Source: Deltaproteobacteria bacterium (GTDB lineage: Bacteria > Desulfobacterota > Desulfobacteria > Desulfobacterales > ETH-SRB1). From it: a DNA stretch of 16,217 bases. A program made the translations under genes and the position numbers. Shown piece by piece: positions 7,260 through 14,063 of this stretch. The DNA is taken from NCBI GenBank assembly GCA_030262795.1, contig JAJSZO010000035.1:1-16217 (forward strand), written 5' to 3'. Within the stretch, counting starts at the first letter, position 1. The number at the start of each line of letters is the position of its first letter. Under the pieces are notes generated by a model. That model made no database searches. It saw only the letters and a list, made by a program, of their open reading frames with translations, and was not told the DNA's origin.

Positions 7260-7616
7260 ATGATGAAATTAGAAGACATCAGAAACAATCTTGACCTAAT
7301 AAATGACATAGACTGGGAAATGACACCGGAAATGGCGGTAACGCTTTATCTGGAATGGGGTAATAATCCGGCCTTGGGTAACAACATAATAAGATCAAAG
7401 AGAGATTTTTCTACTTATTTTGTAATAAATACATGGCATGAGCCGTTAATCTATCTTATCCGTCGTAACAGTGAAGACGGTGTTGAACTTGCTGCGTTAA
7501 AGATGCCCAAAGAAATAGAAACCCGGTTCCTGGAGTCAATCGGTCATAATAAAGGCGTTTATTCTATTGAGGGTGAAGTTAAAAACTGGCTTAAAGCTGA
7601 GCTCTATAATGCTTGA
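7260..7616 (+). CDS. Small conserved protein resembling the DVU0772 family
   Basis: An acidic protein of 118 residues (117 if the second of the two adjacent ATG codons is used) with no signal peptide or membrane segment. AAAGGAGG at 7246-7253 fixes the start at 7260 or 7263; an upstream TTG at 7230 lacks such support. Notable stretches are IDWEMTPEMAVTLYLEWGNN near the N-terminus, LIYLIRRNSEDG in the middle and FLESIGHNKGVYSIEGEVKNWL near the C-terminus. The pattern matches my recollection of a small family in sulfate reducers named after Desulfovibrio DVU0772, whose function is unknown. It is preceded by a consensus sigma-54 promoter and its 3' end overlaps the convergent activator gene by 13 bases. 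Regulation by that activator is likely but not shown. Confidence 0.85.
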   Translation: MMKLEDIRNNLDLINDIDWEMTPEMAVTLYLEWGNNPALGNNIIRSKRDFSTYFVINTWHEPLIYLIRRNSEDGVELAALKMPKEIETRFLESIGHNKGVYSIEGEVKNWLKAELYNA

Positions 7617-8959
7617 GATTTAAGCATTTCAGGATGTTCGCTTAAAAATCTGTATAAGGTGGCTCTTCCCACTCCGAGAAGCTTGGCAGCCTTTGATTTG
7701 TTCCATCCTGTTTTTTCAAGGGCGGATTTTATTGTATCAAAGTCAAGCTTTCCGGAAGGGCCGCGTTTCAATACCGGTTTTTTATTTTCTCTCAGCTCAA
7801 CAGGAAGTTCATCTGAATTAATTAAGTTGCCACTGCATTTTACAATGGCAAACTGAATAGCATTTTGAAGCTCACGCACATTTCCCGGCCAGGCATAATC
7901 CATTATTAAGGACATAGCGTCTTTAGATATTATAGGAGGTTTTAGCTTATAATCTTCCTCAGCCTGTTTAAGAAAGTGGTCGACGAGAAGTGGTATATCA
8001 TTTTTTCGTTCACGGAGAGGGGGAATAGATATCGGTATTACATTTAAACGGTAATAAAGATCTTCGCGAAAATTTTTATTCCTTACTTCTTTTTTAAGGT
8101 CTTTGTTTGTTGCGCTGATAACGCGAATATTTACAGAGATTGTTTTTTCTCCGCCAACCTTTTCAAATGTACCTTCCTGCAGAAATCTCAGAAGCTTGAC
8201 CTGTACATTTTTTGAAAGTTCCGTAACCTCATCCAGAAATATTGTACCCTTGTTGGCCAGCTCAAAGCGTCCCTTTTTATCACGTATGGCATCTGAAAAT
8301 GCTCCTTTAACATGCCCGAAAAGTTCACTTTCTATGAGGCTTTCCGGCAATGCTCCGCAATTTATAGCGATGAACGGAGCACCACTTTTTTGGCCTTCAT
8401 TGTGAATAGCTACAGCAACCAGTTCTTTGCCTGTGCCTGTTTCTCCGGAAATATGTACCGGATAATTATAGTAAGCTACATCTCTAATTTGTTGAAAAAG
8501 CTGGAGCATTTTTGTGTCTTTACCTATGATATTTGCAAAGCTGTTTAGCTTTCCGGCTCTTATTTTCAGGCTCAAAACATCTGTCACATCTCTCAGGAAA
8601 GCAATAACCCCAAAAAGTTTTCCATTTTCGTCATCCATCCTGTTAAATGACATGTTAATGTTCTTAATTTCGCCATTTTTGTTTAAACTGTTAATCGTAT
8701 ATTCATAGTTATCCATAATTTCAGGGTTGTTTTTACTGAAAGAACAGCGTTCGCCGCAAAAGGGGACACCAAATACTTCGTGACAGTCCCTTCCCAGAAC
8801 ATCTTTTCTGCTGAAACCTGTAATTCTTTCAGCTTCATGGTTGAAAAAAAATATACGCCTTTTTATATCATGAGCTATAATTCCATCCTTAAGATTATCA
8901 AGAACCCGCTCCAGGTTTTCCTTTATAGTAATAATTTTTTCAATCTTTGATTCAGTCAT
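7604..8959 (-). CDS. PAS-domain sigma-54-dependent transcriptional activator (Fis family)
   Basis: A 451-residue enhancer-binding protein. Residues about 12-130 form a PAS sensor domain containing three cysteines (C59, C68, C72, in CHEVFGVPFCGERC), which could hold a redox or metal centre. The AAA+ domain (about 143-370) has Walker A GETGTGKE (172-179), the sigma-54-contact loop GAFSDA (219-224, where GAFTGA is canonical), Walker B GTIFLDEV (238-245) and WPGNVREL (357-364). Residues about 405-440 form a Fis-type helix-turn-helix ending KAAKLLGVGRATLYRFL. It lacks a response-regulator receiver domain, so it probably senses its signal directly. A weak ribosome site precedes the ATG at 8959. The adjoining convergent gene has a sigma-54 promoter and is its best target candidate. 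Confidence 0.92.
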   Translation of the reverse strand: MTESKIEKIITIKENLERVLDNLKDGIIAHDIKRRIFFFNHEAERITGFSRKDVLGRDCHEVFGVPFCGERCSFSKNNPEIMDNYEYTINSLNKNGEIKNINMSFNRMDDENGKLFGVIAFLRDVTDVLSLKIRAGKLNSFANIIGKDTKMLQLFQQIRDVAYYNYPVHISGETGTGKELVAVAIHNEGQKSGAPFIAINCGALPESLIESELFGHVKGAFSDAIRDKKGRFELANKGTIFLDEVTELSKNVQVKLLRFLQEGTFEKVGGEKTISVNIRVISATNKDLKKEVRNKNFREDLYYRLNVIPISIPPLRERKNDIPLLVDHFLKQAEEDYKLKPPIISKDAMSLIMDYAWPGNVRELQNAIQFAIVKCSGNLINSDELPVELRENKKPVLKRGPSGKLDFDTIKSALEKTGWNKSKAAKLLGVGRATLYRFLSEHPEMLKSQAL

Positions 8960-9094
8960 AATTGTTTACAAAAATGGTTTGCATTACACATAATGGCATA
9001 GTAAATTTTTAATTTTTGGGTGTAAATTTAGATTTCCGCTTTAAATTCTATTTTTTCGTTATCAAATGTTGACTCAATCACCTCATCTCTGACA

Positions 9095-9457
9095 TTAACT
9101 CGGAGAAAAAAACTCTTTTTTTCGTAAATATTGAACTAATTTTGTTCTCTCCGGCTTAAGGGCTCGCACAAAAATAACTTCACATTTTAAGCGCCGGTAC
9201 ATCCCGCCTGACTGCGTTGCGAAAGCTCGGAATATCTTGATATTCCTACGCTTTTGCGCCTTGTCAGACGGACGCCTCAACACTTAAAATTGCGAACTTA
9301 TTTTTGTGCTAACCCTAAGAATAGCCATCAAATCAAATGGGTCTACCCAAATAATATTTTTTTTTGTTACTTTCCTTCCTTTATCAATTTCTTTTGCTTT
9401 CTCTTTGGCTGAAGCAAAAAAATCGGATATTGACCCTGCTTTCAGTTCAACATTCAT
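9095..9457 (-). pseudogene. Antitoxin-like DNA-binding regulator gene split by a miniature transposon
   Basis: The 5' part (9457 to about 9316) encodes MNVELKAGSISDFFASAKEK and later VTKKNIIWVDPFDLMAIL. The 3' part (about 9159-9095) encodes KPERTKLVQYLRKKEFFSPS. Between them lies the 156-bp element at 9160-9315. Removing the element plus one TAA copy joins ATT-CTT-AAG in frame and yields MAILKPERTKLVQYLRKK, which looks like one continuous protein. The pattern resembles small HVO_A0114/MarR-like winged-helix antitoxins, usually about 100 residues, so the C-terminus also appears cut short; another frame stays open to 9028. The ATG overlaps the stop of an upstream fragment reading EKEIKEFIK, perhaps the end of a lost partner toxin. 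Family assignment is tentative. Confidence 0.7.
9160..9315. mobile_element. 156-bp MITE-like element with TAA target duplication
   Basis: The ends GGGCTCGCACAAAAATAACT (from 9160) and its inverted partner (GGGTTAGCACAAAAATAAGT, from 9315 inward) form terminal inverted repeats. Imperfect symmetry continues to a centre GAATATCTTGATATTC. TAA is duplicated directly outside both ends (9157-9159 and 9316-9318). It carries no transposase. The internal AAATAACTTCAC is shared with the arms of the element at 1402. It interrupts the regulator gene at 9095-9457. Confidence 0.85.
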
Positions 9458-9517
9458 TTTATGAACTCTTTAATTTCTTTTTCAAGGTGCGCCAGCGACG
9501 ATAACGTGCAGGTACTG

Positions 9518-9524
9518 GTTGGAT
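9518..9524 (-). other. Possible attC R'' core box, degenerate or truncated site
   Basis: On the minus strand ATCCAAC fits the integron R'' consensus RYYYAAC and lies nine bases after the DUF6868 stop codon, where a cassette's own attC should begin. CCAG and CTGG follow about 20 bases apart, but no GTTRRRY box is found before the next remnant. It is either the 5' half of a truncated attC or a chance match. Confidence 0.3.
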
Positions 9525-9532
9525 GCTCCTTC

Positions 9533-9775
9533 TTACCCGATAATCGTCAGGACTGCCCACGGTATTGCGTTGAAAACAAAAACGATAATTTTGTACATAC
9601 CGATGAACGAGTAGAGCACCACATTGAACGTTTCCCGCGGCATGGGAAACCACTTGCCGTGTATCCTGTACACAAAATCACCGGCGAACGCCAAGATCAG
9701 AAACGAAAAGACCAATAAACCCATATTCAAGATCGTGCACCACATGAAAAAGCTCGTCAGCATCTGAATATCCAT
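9533..9775 (-). CDS. DUF6868-like small membrane protein
   Basis: An 80-residue protein with two or three hydrophobic segments: about 7-30 (TSFFMWCTILNMGLLVFSFL) and 55-79. Between them is a conserved-looking stretch RIHGKWFPMPRETFNVVLYSF. The pattern matches my recollection of the DUF6868 family, whose function is unknown. AAGGAG lies seven bases before the ATG at 9775. Upstream on the same strand is an attC-like site, so the gene may be a captured integron cassette. No functional partner is adjacent. Confidence 0.8.
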   Translation of the reverse strand: MDIQMLTSFFMWCTILNMGLLVFSFLILAFAGDFVYRIHGKWFPMPRETFNVVLYSFIGMYKIIVFVFNAIPWAVLTIIG

Positions 9776-9800
9776 AATGTTTCTCCTTTATCTCTTTGCT

Positions 9801-9858
9801 GCCCAACGTTTAAATCAGCGGCACGGTTTTTTGTGTCCGCTGAATTTATTTGTAGTGC
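9801..9858 (-). other. Integron attC-like recombination site
   Basis: Read on the minus strand this is a 58-base imperfect palindrome ending in GTTGGGC (9807-9801), a perfect fit to the R' consensus GTTRRRY. It begins with GCACTAC, a degenerate R'' that can pair at five of seven positions. The inner stem pairs 9847-9833 with 9824-9812 and leaves two extra unpaired bases, both on the L'' side, as is characteristic of attC hairpins. Eight bases form the loop. The DUF6868 Shine-Dalgarno and start codon follow within 26 bases. No integrase gene is in the window. Confidence 0.5.
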
Positions 9859-9959
9859 CGGGCACGGCACACGTCTTAAGGGTGAGCCTATAATTTCCGA
9901 TTATGGAAGTCAAGGCAAGTCCCAAGCCCAGATGGAGGCGAAGGGCATAGTGTTATCAC
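9859..9959. other. Spacer between attC-like site and trpG with no gene recognised
   Basis: About 100 bases downstream of trpG. A plus-strand frame is open through it and on into trpG, but it has no ribosome site and runs antisense to trpG at its end. A short inverted repeat AACAATT/AATTGTT (9960-9966 and 9974-9980) overlaps the trpG stop codon; it has no T-run and is not a convincing terminator. Confidence 0.3.
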
Positions 9960-9970
9960 AACAATTGTTC

Positions 9971-10552
9971 CTAAATTGTTACGTTTTCTGTAATTTTAAG
10001 AAAATTTCTGAGAATCCTTTTTCCGACTGATGTCATGATGGATTCAGGATGAAACTGGATTCCTTCTGTTGGATGTTCTTGATGTCTGATACCCATAATT
10101 TCTCCGTCATCGGATTCAGCGCTTATCTTTAGACAATCGGGCAGATTTTCCCTTGATACGGATAAAGAGTGATAACGCATAGCGGTAAAAGGTTTGCGTA
10201 TATTCCGATACAAAGTCTTTCCGTCAGCCTTTATCAGGGAGGTTTTTCCATGCATTAAACATTTGGCTGAAATTACTTTTCCACCAAAAGCAACAGCAAT
10301 GGTCTGGTGCCCTAAGCACACACCAAGGATTGGAACCGGGCCGGAGAAATGTTTAACAACTGAAAGCGATATTCCTGCTGTTTCAGGCCTGCCCGGTCCT
10401 GGTGATATAACAATTCCTAATGGTTTCATAGCAATAATATCAGAAATAGAAACCACGTCATTTCGGAATACTTTGACCGGAGTGCCAAGCTGTTCAATAT
10501 ATTGCACCAGGTTGTATGTAAATGAATCATAGTTATCAATCATTACGATCAT
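9971..10552 (-). CDS. trpG: Anthranilate synthase component II (glutamine amidotransferase)
   Basis: A 193-residue class I glutamine amidotransferase that supplies ammonia to TrpE for making anthranilate from chorismate. The N-terminus MIVMIDNYDSFTYNLVQY is diagnostic. The catalytic triad is C79 in GVCLGHQ with H168 and E170 in GIQFHPES; PGPG at 51-54 helps form the oxyanion region. The ATG at 10552 has GGAGG eight bases upstream, and that site overlaps the trpE stop codon; the in-frame extension to 10663 lies inside trpE and is not real. PabA is the main alternative, but the Trp leader upstream of trpE favours TrpG. No further trp genes follow. Confidence 0.93.
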   Translation of the reverse strand: MIVMIDNYDSFTYNLVQYIEQLGTPVKVFRNDVVSISDIIAMKPLGIVISPGPGRPETAGISLSVVKHFSGPVPILGVCLGHQTIAVAFGGKVISAKCLMHGKTSLIKADGKTLYRNIRKPFTAMRYHSLSVSRENLPDCLKISAESDDGEIMGIRHQEHPTEGIQFHPESIMTSVGKRILRNFLKITENVTI

Positions 10553-10565
10553 ATGTGCTTTCCTC

Positions 10566-12053
10566 CTATGAGATGCTTTTCTGTAATAGTTGCAATGCCT
10601 TTTGTATTGCCATTGCTTTATTGACAGTTTCAACTCGTTCCCGTTCGGGATCGGAGTCAGCAACTATTCCTGCACCTGCTCGTACAATCAGCCGTCCGTT
10701 TTCAATGCAGGCGGTTCTTATTGTAATAGCCAGATCCATATTGCCGTTAAAAGAAATATATCCAACTGCGCCTCCGTAAGGCCCCCTGGGCTCCTGTTCC
10801 AGTTCTGCGATGATTTCCATTGCTCTTACTTTAGGAGCTCCTGATAAGGTTCCGGCAGGGAATGAAGCTGATAGAAGATCCCATGCGTCGCAATCAGAAC
10901 GCAGGTCACAGCATATGTTGGATACAAGGTGCATTACATGAGAATATCTTTCGACAATCATAAGATCCGTCACCTGAACCGTACCAACTTCTGCAATCCG
11001 TCCAAGGTCATTGCGTCCTAAATCTACCAGCATAAGATGTTCGGCTCTTTCTTTTTCATCTTGGAGAAGCTCATTTGCAAGTAGCCTGTCTTCCTGTTCG
11101 GTTTTTCCTCTGGGCATTGTTCCGGCAATAGGGCGAAGGGTGGCGACTCTGTTTTCCAGCCTTACCATTGTTTCCGGTGAAGAACCGACAAGCGCCATAT
11201 CATCAAGATGCATGAAAAAAAGATATGGAGAAGGATTGATATATCGTTGGGCGCGATACAGTTCCAGGAGATCAGGAGGAGTTTCGCAGATAAAGGGCTG
11301 AGATATTACAGTTTGAATAACCTCTCCTTCATAAATATATTTTTTTACTTTTTTTACTTTTGATCGAAAAGTATCAGCTTCCATTTGAGCAGTCAGATTG
11401 TATTCTGCCTGACTTTTTTGAATATTTTTTTCCGGCTGATTGCTATCCATTGATTCAAGCATAGCCTGTATTCGAGCAACAGCTTTGTCATAAGTTTGAC
11501 CCGGGTCCTGATTTTCATCAGGGAATGCGATGACTATGCCGAAGAACGTATTGCAGATATTGTCAAAGATAATGAGTTCATCTGGCACAATGAAATGTGC
11601 AAGCGGTTTATTATCCGGCAGTAAATTGGGAATAGCCTCAAAAAAGGAAACCATTTCATAGGTTAAATATCCTGCCATTCCTCCCCAGAACCTGGGAAGT
11701 TCGGGAATATCCGCTGGTTTGTATCTGCTCATAAAATCTCTAAGGATCTCCAGCGGTTTTCCATTATGAGGGATCTTAGTTAAGGTGCCGTTGCCTTGAA
11801 TTTCCACTTCTTTTTTAAATACTCTTAAATGAAAACGGGCTGAGGTGCCAAGAAAGCTGTACCTTCCCCATCTTTCACCTCCTTCTACACTTTCAAAGAG
11901 AAATATAGGTCCTTTTTTATCTTTATAAATTTTCTTAAAAAGTGAAACAGGGGTTTCAGTATCTGCCAAAATTTCAACACAAACAGGAATTACGTTATTA
12001 TGCCCTGCCAATCGGATAAATTTATCTTTGTCTGGAAATCGTTTTATAAGCAT
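10566..12053 (-). CDS. trpE: Anthranilate synthase component I
   Basis: A 495-residue chorismate-utilising enzyme that forms anthranilate, the first committed step to tryptophan. The N-terminal domain has the LFESVEGGERWGRYSF element (52-67), equivalent to the LLES region that binds feedback tryptophan. The C-terminal half is the chorismate-binding domain, with PIAGTMPRGKT, EHLMLVDLGRNDLGRIAEVG, GTLSGAPKVRAMEII and RAGAGIVADSDPE. AAGGAG five bases upstream supports the ATG at 12053; the 49-codon open stretch before it is the attenuator region. It lies 13 bases ahead of trpG. Expression should respond to charged tRNA-Trp through the leader at 12082-12267. Confidence 0.94.
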   Translation of the reverse strand: MLIKRFPDKDKFIRLAGHNNVIPVCVEILADTETPVSLFKKIYKDKKGPIFLFESVEGGERWGRYSFLGTSARFHLRVFKKEVEIQGNGTLTKIPHNGKPLEILRDFMSRYKPADIPELPRFWGGMAGYLTYEMVSFFEAIPNLLPDNKPLAHFIVPDELIIFDNICNTFFGIVIAFPDENQDPGQTYDKAVARIQAMLESMDSNQPEKNIQKSQAEYNLTAQMEADTFRSKVKKVKKYIYEGEVIQTVISQPFICETPPDLLELYRAQRYINPSPYLFFMHLDDMALVGSSPETMVRLENRVATLRPIAGTMPRGKTEQEDRLLANELLQDEKERAEHLMLVDLGRNDLGRIAEVGTVQVTDLMIVERYSHVMHLVSNICCDLRSDCDAWDLLSASFPAGTLSGAPKVRAMEIIAELEQEPRGPYGGAVGYISFNGNMDLAITIRTACIENGRLIVRAGAGIVADSDPERERVETVNKAMAIQKALQLLQKSIS

Positions 12054-12081
12054 AAATGCTCCTTTATCTTTATTTTTAATA

Positions 12082-12112
12082 AAAAAGGCCATGGAAAAAT
12101 CCACGGCCTTTT
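12082..12112 (-). terminator. trp attenuator terminator (3:4 hairpin)
   Basis: The transcript reads AAAGGCCGUGGA (12111-12100), a UUUU loop, then UCCAUGGCCUUU (12095-12084), giving a 12-bp stem with one G-U pair, followed by more U residues. It is a textbook intrinsic terminator located about 30 bases before the trpE start, so it must be bypassed for trpE to be expressed. Confidence 0.9.
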
Positions 12113-12151
12113 GAAAATAAAAAACCGTGGATTTTGGGGTCTGCCCACGGT
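12100..12151 (-). promoter_or_regulatory. trp attenuator: alternative 1:2 and 2:3 pairings
   Basis: Segment 1 (ACCGTGG, 12151-12145) pairs with segment 2 (CCACGGT, 12130-12124). Segment 2 can instead pair with the CCGTGG of segment 3 (within 12111-12100), which would prevent the terminator hairpin. This is the four-segment logic of ribosome-mediated attenuation. A ribosome stalled on the leader's Trp codons would favour 2:3 (read-through). The pairings are visible; their use is inferred. The Trp codons lie somewhat farther from segment 1 than in E. coli. Confidence 0.75.
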
Positions 12152-12171
12152 CATTAAAGCTTATAATTAAG

Positions 12172-12267
12172 CTAATAGAGTTCCGGTGACACCTCCACAA
12201 ATTCGAGCCACCACCGCCAGCATTTAAACTTTATATTATTTGTAGTATTTATTATTATTTTCAGCAT
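12172..12267 (-). CDS. trpL: trp leader peptide with W-R-W-W
   Basis: A 31-codon reading frame from ATG 12267 to TAG 12172. Residues 13-24 read KFKCWRWWLEFV, so three of four consecutive codons (17, 19, 20) are TGG, a composition essentially diagnostic of a Trp attenuation leader. The frame starts about 32 bases after the predicted transcription start and ends 21 bases before segment 1 of the attenuator. The ribosome site is weak. It is longer than the 14-residue E. coli leader. The peptide itself is expected to have no function beyond sensing charged tRNA-Trp. Confidence 0.85.
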   Translation of the reverse strand: MLKIIINTTNNIKFKCWRWWLEFVEVSPELY

Positions 12268-12305
12268 AATTGATTTATGTCTTGCATATAACTTATTAAA
12301 TAGCT

Positions 12306-12350
12306 TATTTAGGTGCTTTTGGGGGTGTTTGTCAAGATGTTTTTACATCT
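12306..12350 (-). promoter_or_regulatory. trp operon promoter with adjacent palindrome
   Basis: A perfect -35 TTGACA (12335-12330) is followed after 18 bases by a modest -10, TAAATA (12311-12306), giving a start near 12299. Directly upstream and touching the -35 is AGATGT-TTTT-ACATCT (12335-12350), a perfect inverted repeat with a 4-base loop, which could be an operator. The same short region must also serve the divergent gene at 12387. Confidence 0.55.
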
Positions 12351-12386
12351 TACCCATATAAACCCTTAGGTGCTGGATAGCTAAAC

Positions 12387-12842
12387 ATGACTGACTTTGT
12401 TGATAAAAGAACGTACACATTTTTCATGCCAGGCGAAGAACACATTTTCTTAAACCATTTCCATCCCATTACAATTGCTATCCTGCTGCTCATAATTTCA
12501 TTTCAGGTAGTTACCTCTGAGACGACTATGCAGAATGCCATTGTGACCGGGCTCATTTTTATCTCGCCGCTTTATTTCATTTACTTTGTATTTGGAAAAC
12601 GATTTGCTGACTCAGTGACTCTTGATTTCGATGTGCGTAGAGTTCGATTTTCTTTCTCCGACGAAAGAGGCTCGTTTGAAAAGGATTTTCAGGATATCGA
12701 AAAGATCAATTTTCGATTTTATCTTACGTTTGTGATGGCCGATGCCCGAATTATGGTTAAACGGCCTCGGAACAAAAACCAAGTGTATCTGCTGCTTAAA
12801 AAGGTATCCGTGGTTGACGTTGGTATGTTTAGTGGAATATAG
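12387..12842 (+). CDS. Membrane protein of unknown function with cytoplasmic PH-like tail
   Basis: A 151-residue protein I do not recognise. Residues 1-25 are polar (MTDFVDKRTYTFFMPGEEHI), then two hydrophobic segments follow (about 28-43, ITIAILLLIISFQVV, and 52-69, VTGLIFISPLYFIYFVFG). The remaining 80 residues look beta-rich (VTLDFDVRRVRFSFSDERG, KINFRFYLTFVMADARIMVKRP), as in small bacterial PH-like or YdbT-like domains. That resemblance is only by pattern. It has no strong ribosome site before the ATG. It is divergent from trpEG and convergent with alanine racemase, so its neighbours give no clue. Confidence 0.6.
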   Translation: MTDFVDKRTYTFFMPGEEHIFLNHFHPITIAILLLIISFQVVTSETTMQNAIVTGLIFISPLYFIYFVFGKRFADSVTLDFDVRRVRFSFSDERGSFEKDFQDIEKINFRFYLTFVMADARIMVKRPRNKNQVYLLLKKVSVVDVGMFSGI

Positions 12843-12906
12843 CGGATGAAAAATGCTGACTCGACTGCCCCGTAAGCCTGGAAGGCAGGCATGTGATTCG
12901 TAAGTT

Positions 12907-14037
12907 CTATTGCAAATAAATTCTTGGCACACGGTCCATTATTGTTGAAACTATTTCATAATTGATTGTATTTATTTTTGAGGCAATTTCATCCACAGTT
13001 ATCGAAAAATTGCCCTGCTTGCCAAAAATAACTACTTCTTTCTCCATTACAACTTCCGGGATTTCACCAACATCAAGCATGGTCAAGTCCATGCAGACGC
13101 GGCCCAAGATTGGTGCCTTTTGACCGCATACAAGCATGCAGCCATTTGAGGACAGCAGCCTGTTAAGTCCGTCTGCGTAACCGATGGATACTGTAGCAAT
13201 GGTTGTAGGCTTTTCAGTTTCATAGGTTATTCCATAACTTACTTTGAAGCCAGCCGGAACTTTTTTGAGATGAATTATCTTTGTTTTTAGTTCCATTGCC
13301 GGTTTTAGCTTAATGATGCTTCTGTCCACTCCCTCTGAGGTATAAAGTCCATAAATTGAAATTCCGGCACGAACCATATCAAGATGAGTTTCCGGCATAT
13401 TTATAATAGCTGCACTGTTTGCGGCATGAGTTACAGGTATTTCCAGGCCTGCGATACGCAGCCGATTAAGAAGGTCCATAAAGATTTCAAACTGCTTGTC
13501 AGCATAAGACCGGTTCGATTCATCGGCTGTTGCAAAGTGGGTGTAAATACCTTCCAGCTCAAGCGTAGGTAAACGAGAGATTGATAAAATCTTACTTACA
13601 GAATTGTCTTTAATTTTCCCCAAAAGCCCAAGTCTTCCCATCCCGGTATCCACTTTTATGTGTACTTTAATTTTTTTGCCATATTTTGCAGCGGCCTTAG
13701 AAAGCTTTCCGGATATTTCGTAAGAATAAACAGTTTGTGTGAGGTTGAACTCAATAAGTTTTTTTACATGCATTGGAGAAGTATATCCAAAAATCAAAAC
13801 AGGCGCATCAAAGCCGGCTTTTCTGAGCTGAATACCTTCTTCAATATTCGCAACACCAAAAGCCTCTGCACCGTTTTCAAGCGACTCCCGGGCAACTTCA
13901 ATTATGCCGTGTCCGTAAGCATTTGCCTTTACAACAGCCATAAAGCATGCCTTCGGGTTTGTGATGCGTCGTAATTCACGAATATTGTGGGCTATGGCTT
14001 TCAGATTAACTTCTGCCCAGGCATGTGGAGAGTTCAA
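12907..14037 (-). CDS. alr: Alanine racemase
   Basis: A 376-residue PLP enzyme of fold type III that interconverts L- and D-alanine for peptidoglycan. K37 in VVKANAYGHG is the PLP-binding lysine and Y268 in VSYGITY is the second catalytic base; R135 in TGMGRLG and MDLTMLDV (316-323) are also typical. The C-terminus INTINYEIVSTIMDRVPRIY is the usual signature. The start is a TTG at 14037, eight bases after GAGG; no better start is in frame. Length matches the family. The gene stands alone, converging with the unknown membrane protein. Whether the organism has a second racemase cannot be seen here. Confidence 0.95.
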   Translation of the reverse strand: MNSPHAWAEVNLKAIAHNIRELRRITNPKACFMAVVKANAYGHGIIEVARESLENGAEAFGVANIEEGIQLRKAGFDAPVLIFGYTSPMHVKKLIEFNLTQTVYSYEISGKLSKAAAKYGKKIKVHIKVDTGMGRLGLLGKIKDNSVSKILSISRLPTLELEGIYTHFATADESNRSYADKQFEIFMDLLNRLRIAGLEIPVTHAANSAAIINMPETHLDMVRAGISIYGLYTSEGVDRSIIKLKPAMELKTKIIHLKKVPAGFKVSYGITYETEKPTTIATVSIGYADGLNRLLSSNGCMLVCGQKAPILGRVCMDLTMLDVGEIPEVVMEKEVVIFGKQGNFSITVDEIASKINTINYEIVSTIMDRVPRIYLQ

Positions 14038-14063
14038 AAAAATACCTCATACAGGGTTCAGGC

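Noticed and set aside
9459..9653. 64-codon open frame on the minus strand overlapping the DUF6868 gene
   Set aside because: It is out of frame with the better supported DUF6868 gene, arginine-rich and lacks a ribosome site.
9833..10030. 65-codon plus-strand frame across the spacer downstream of trpG
   Set aside because: It is antisense to the end of trpG, has no ribosome site and starts inside the attC-like hairpin.
10553..10663. Upstream in-frame extension of trpG
   Set aside because: It lies within the trpE coding region and lacks a ribosome site; the ATG at 10552 has GGAGG at good spacing.
12054..12200. Upstream in-frame extension of trpE
   Set aside because: This is the attenuator leader and terminator region; AAGGAG marks the real start at 12053.
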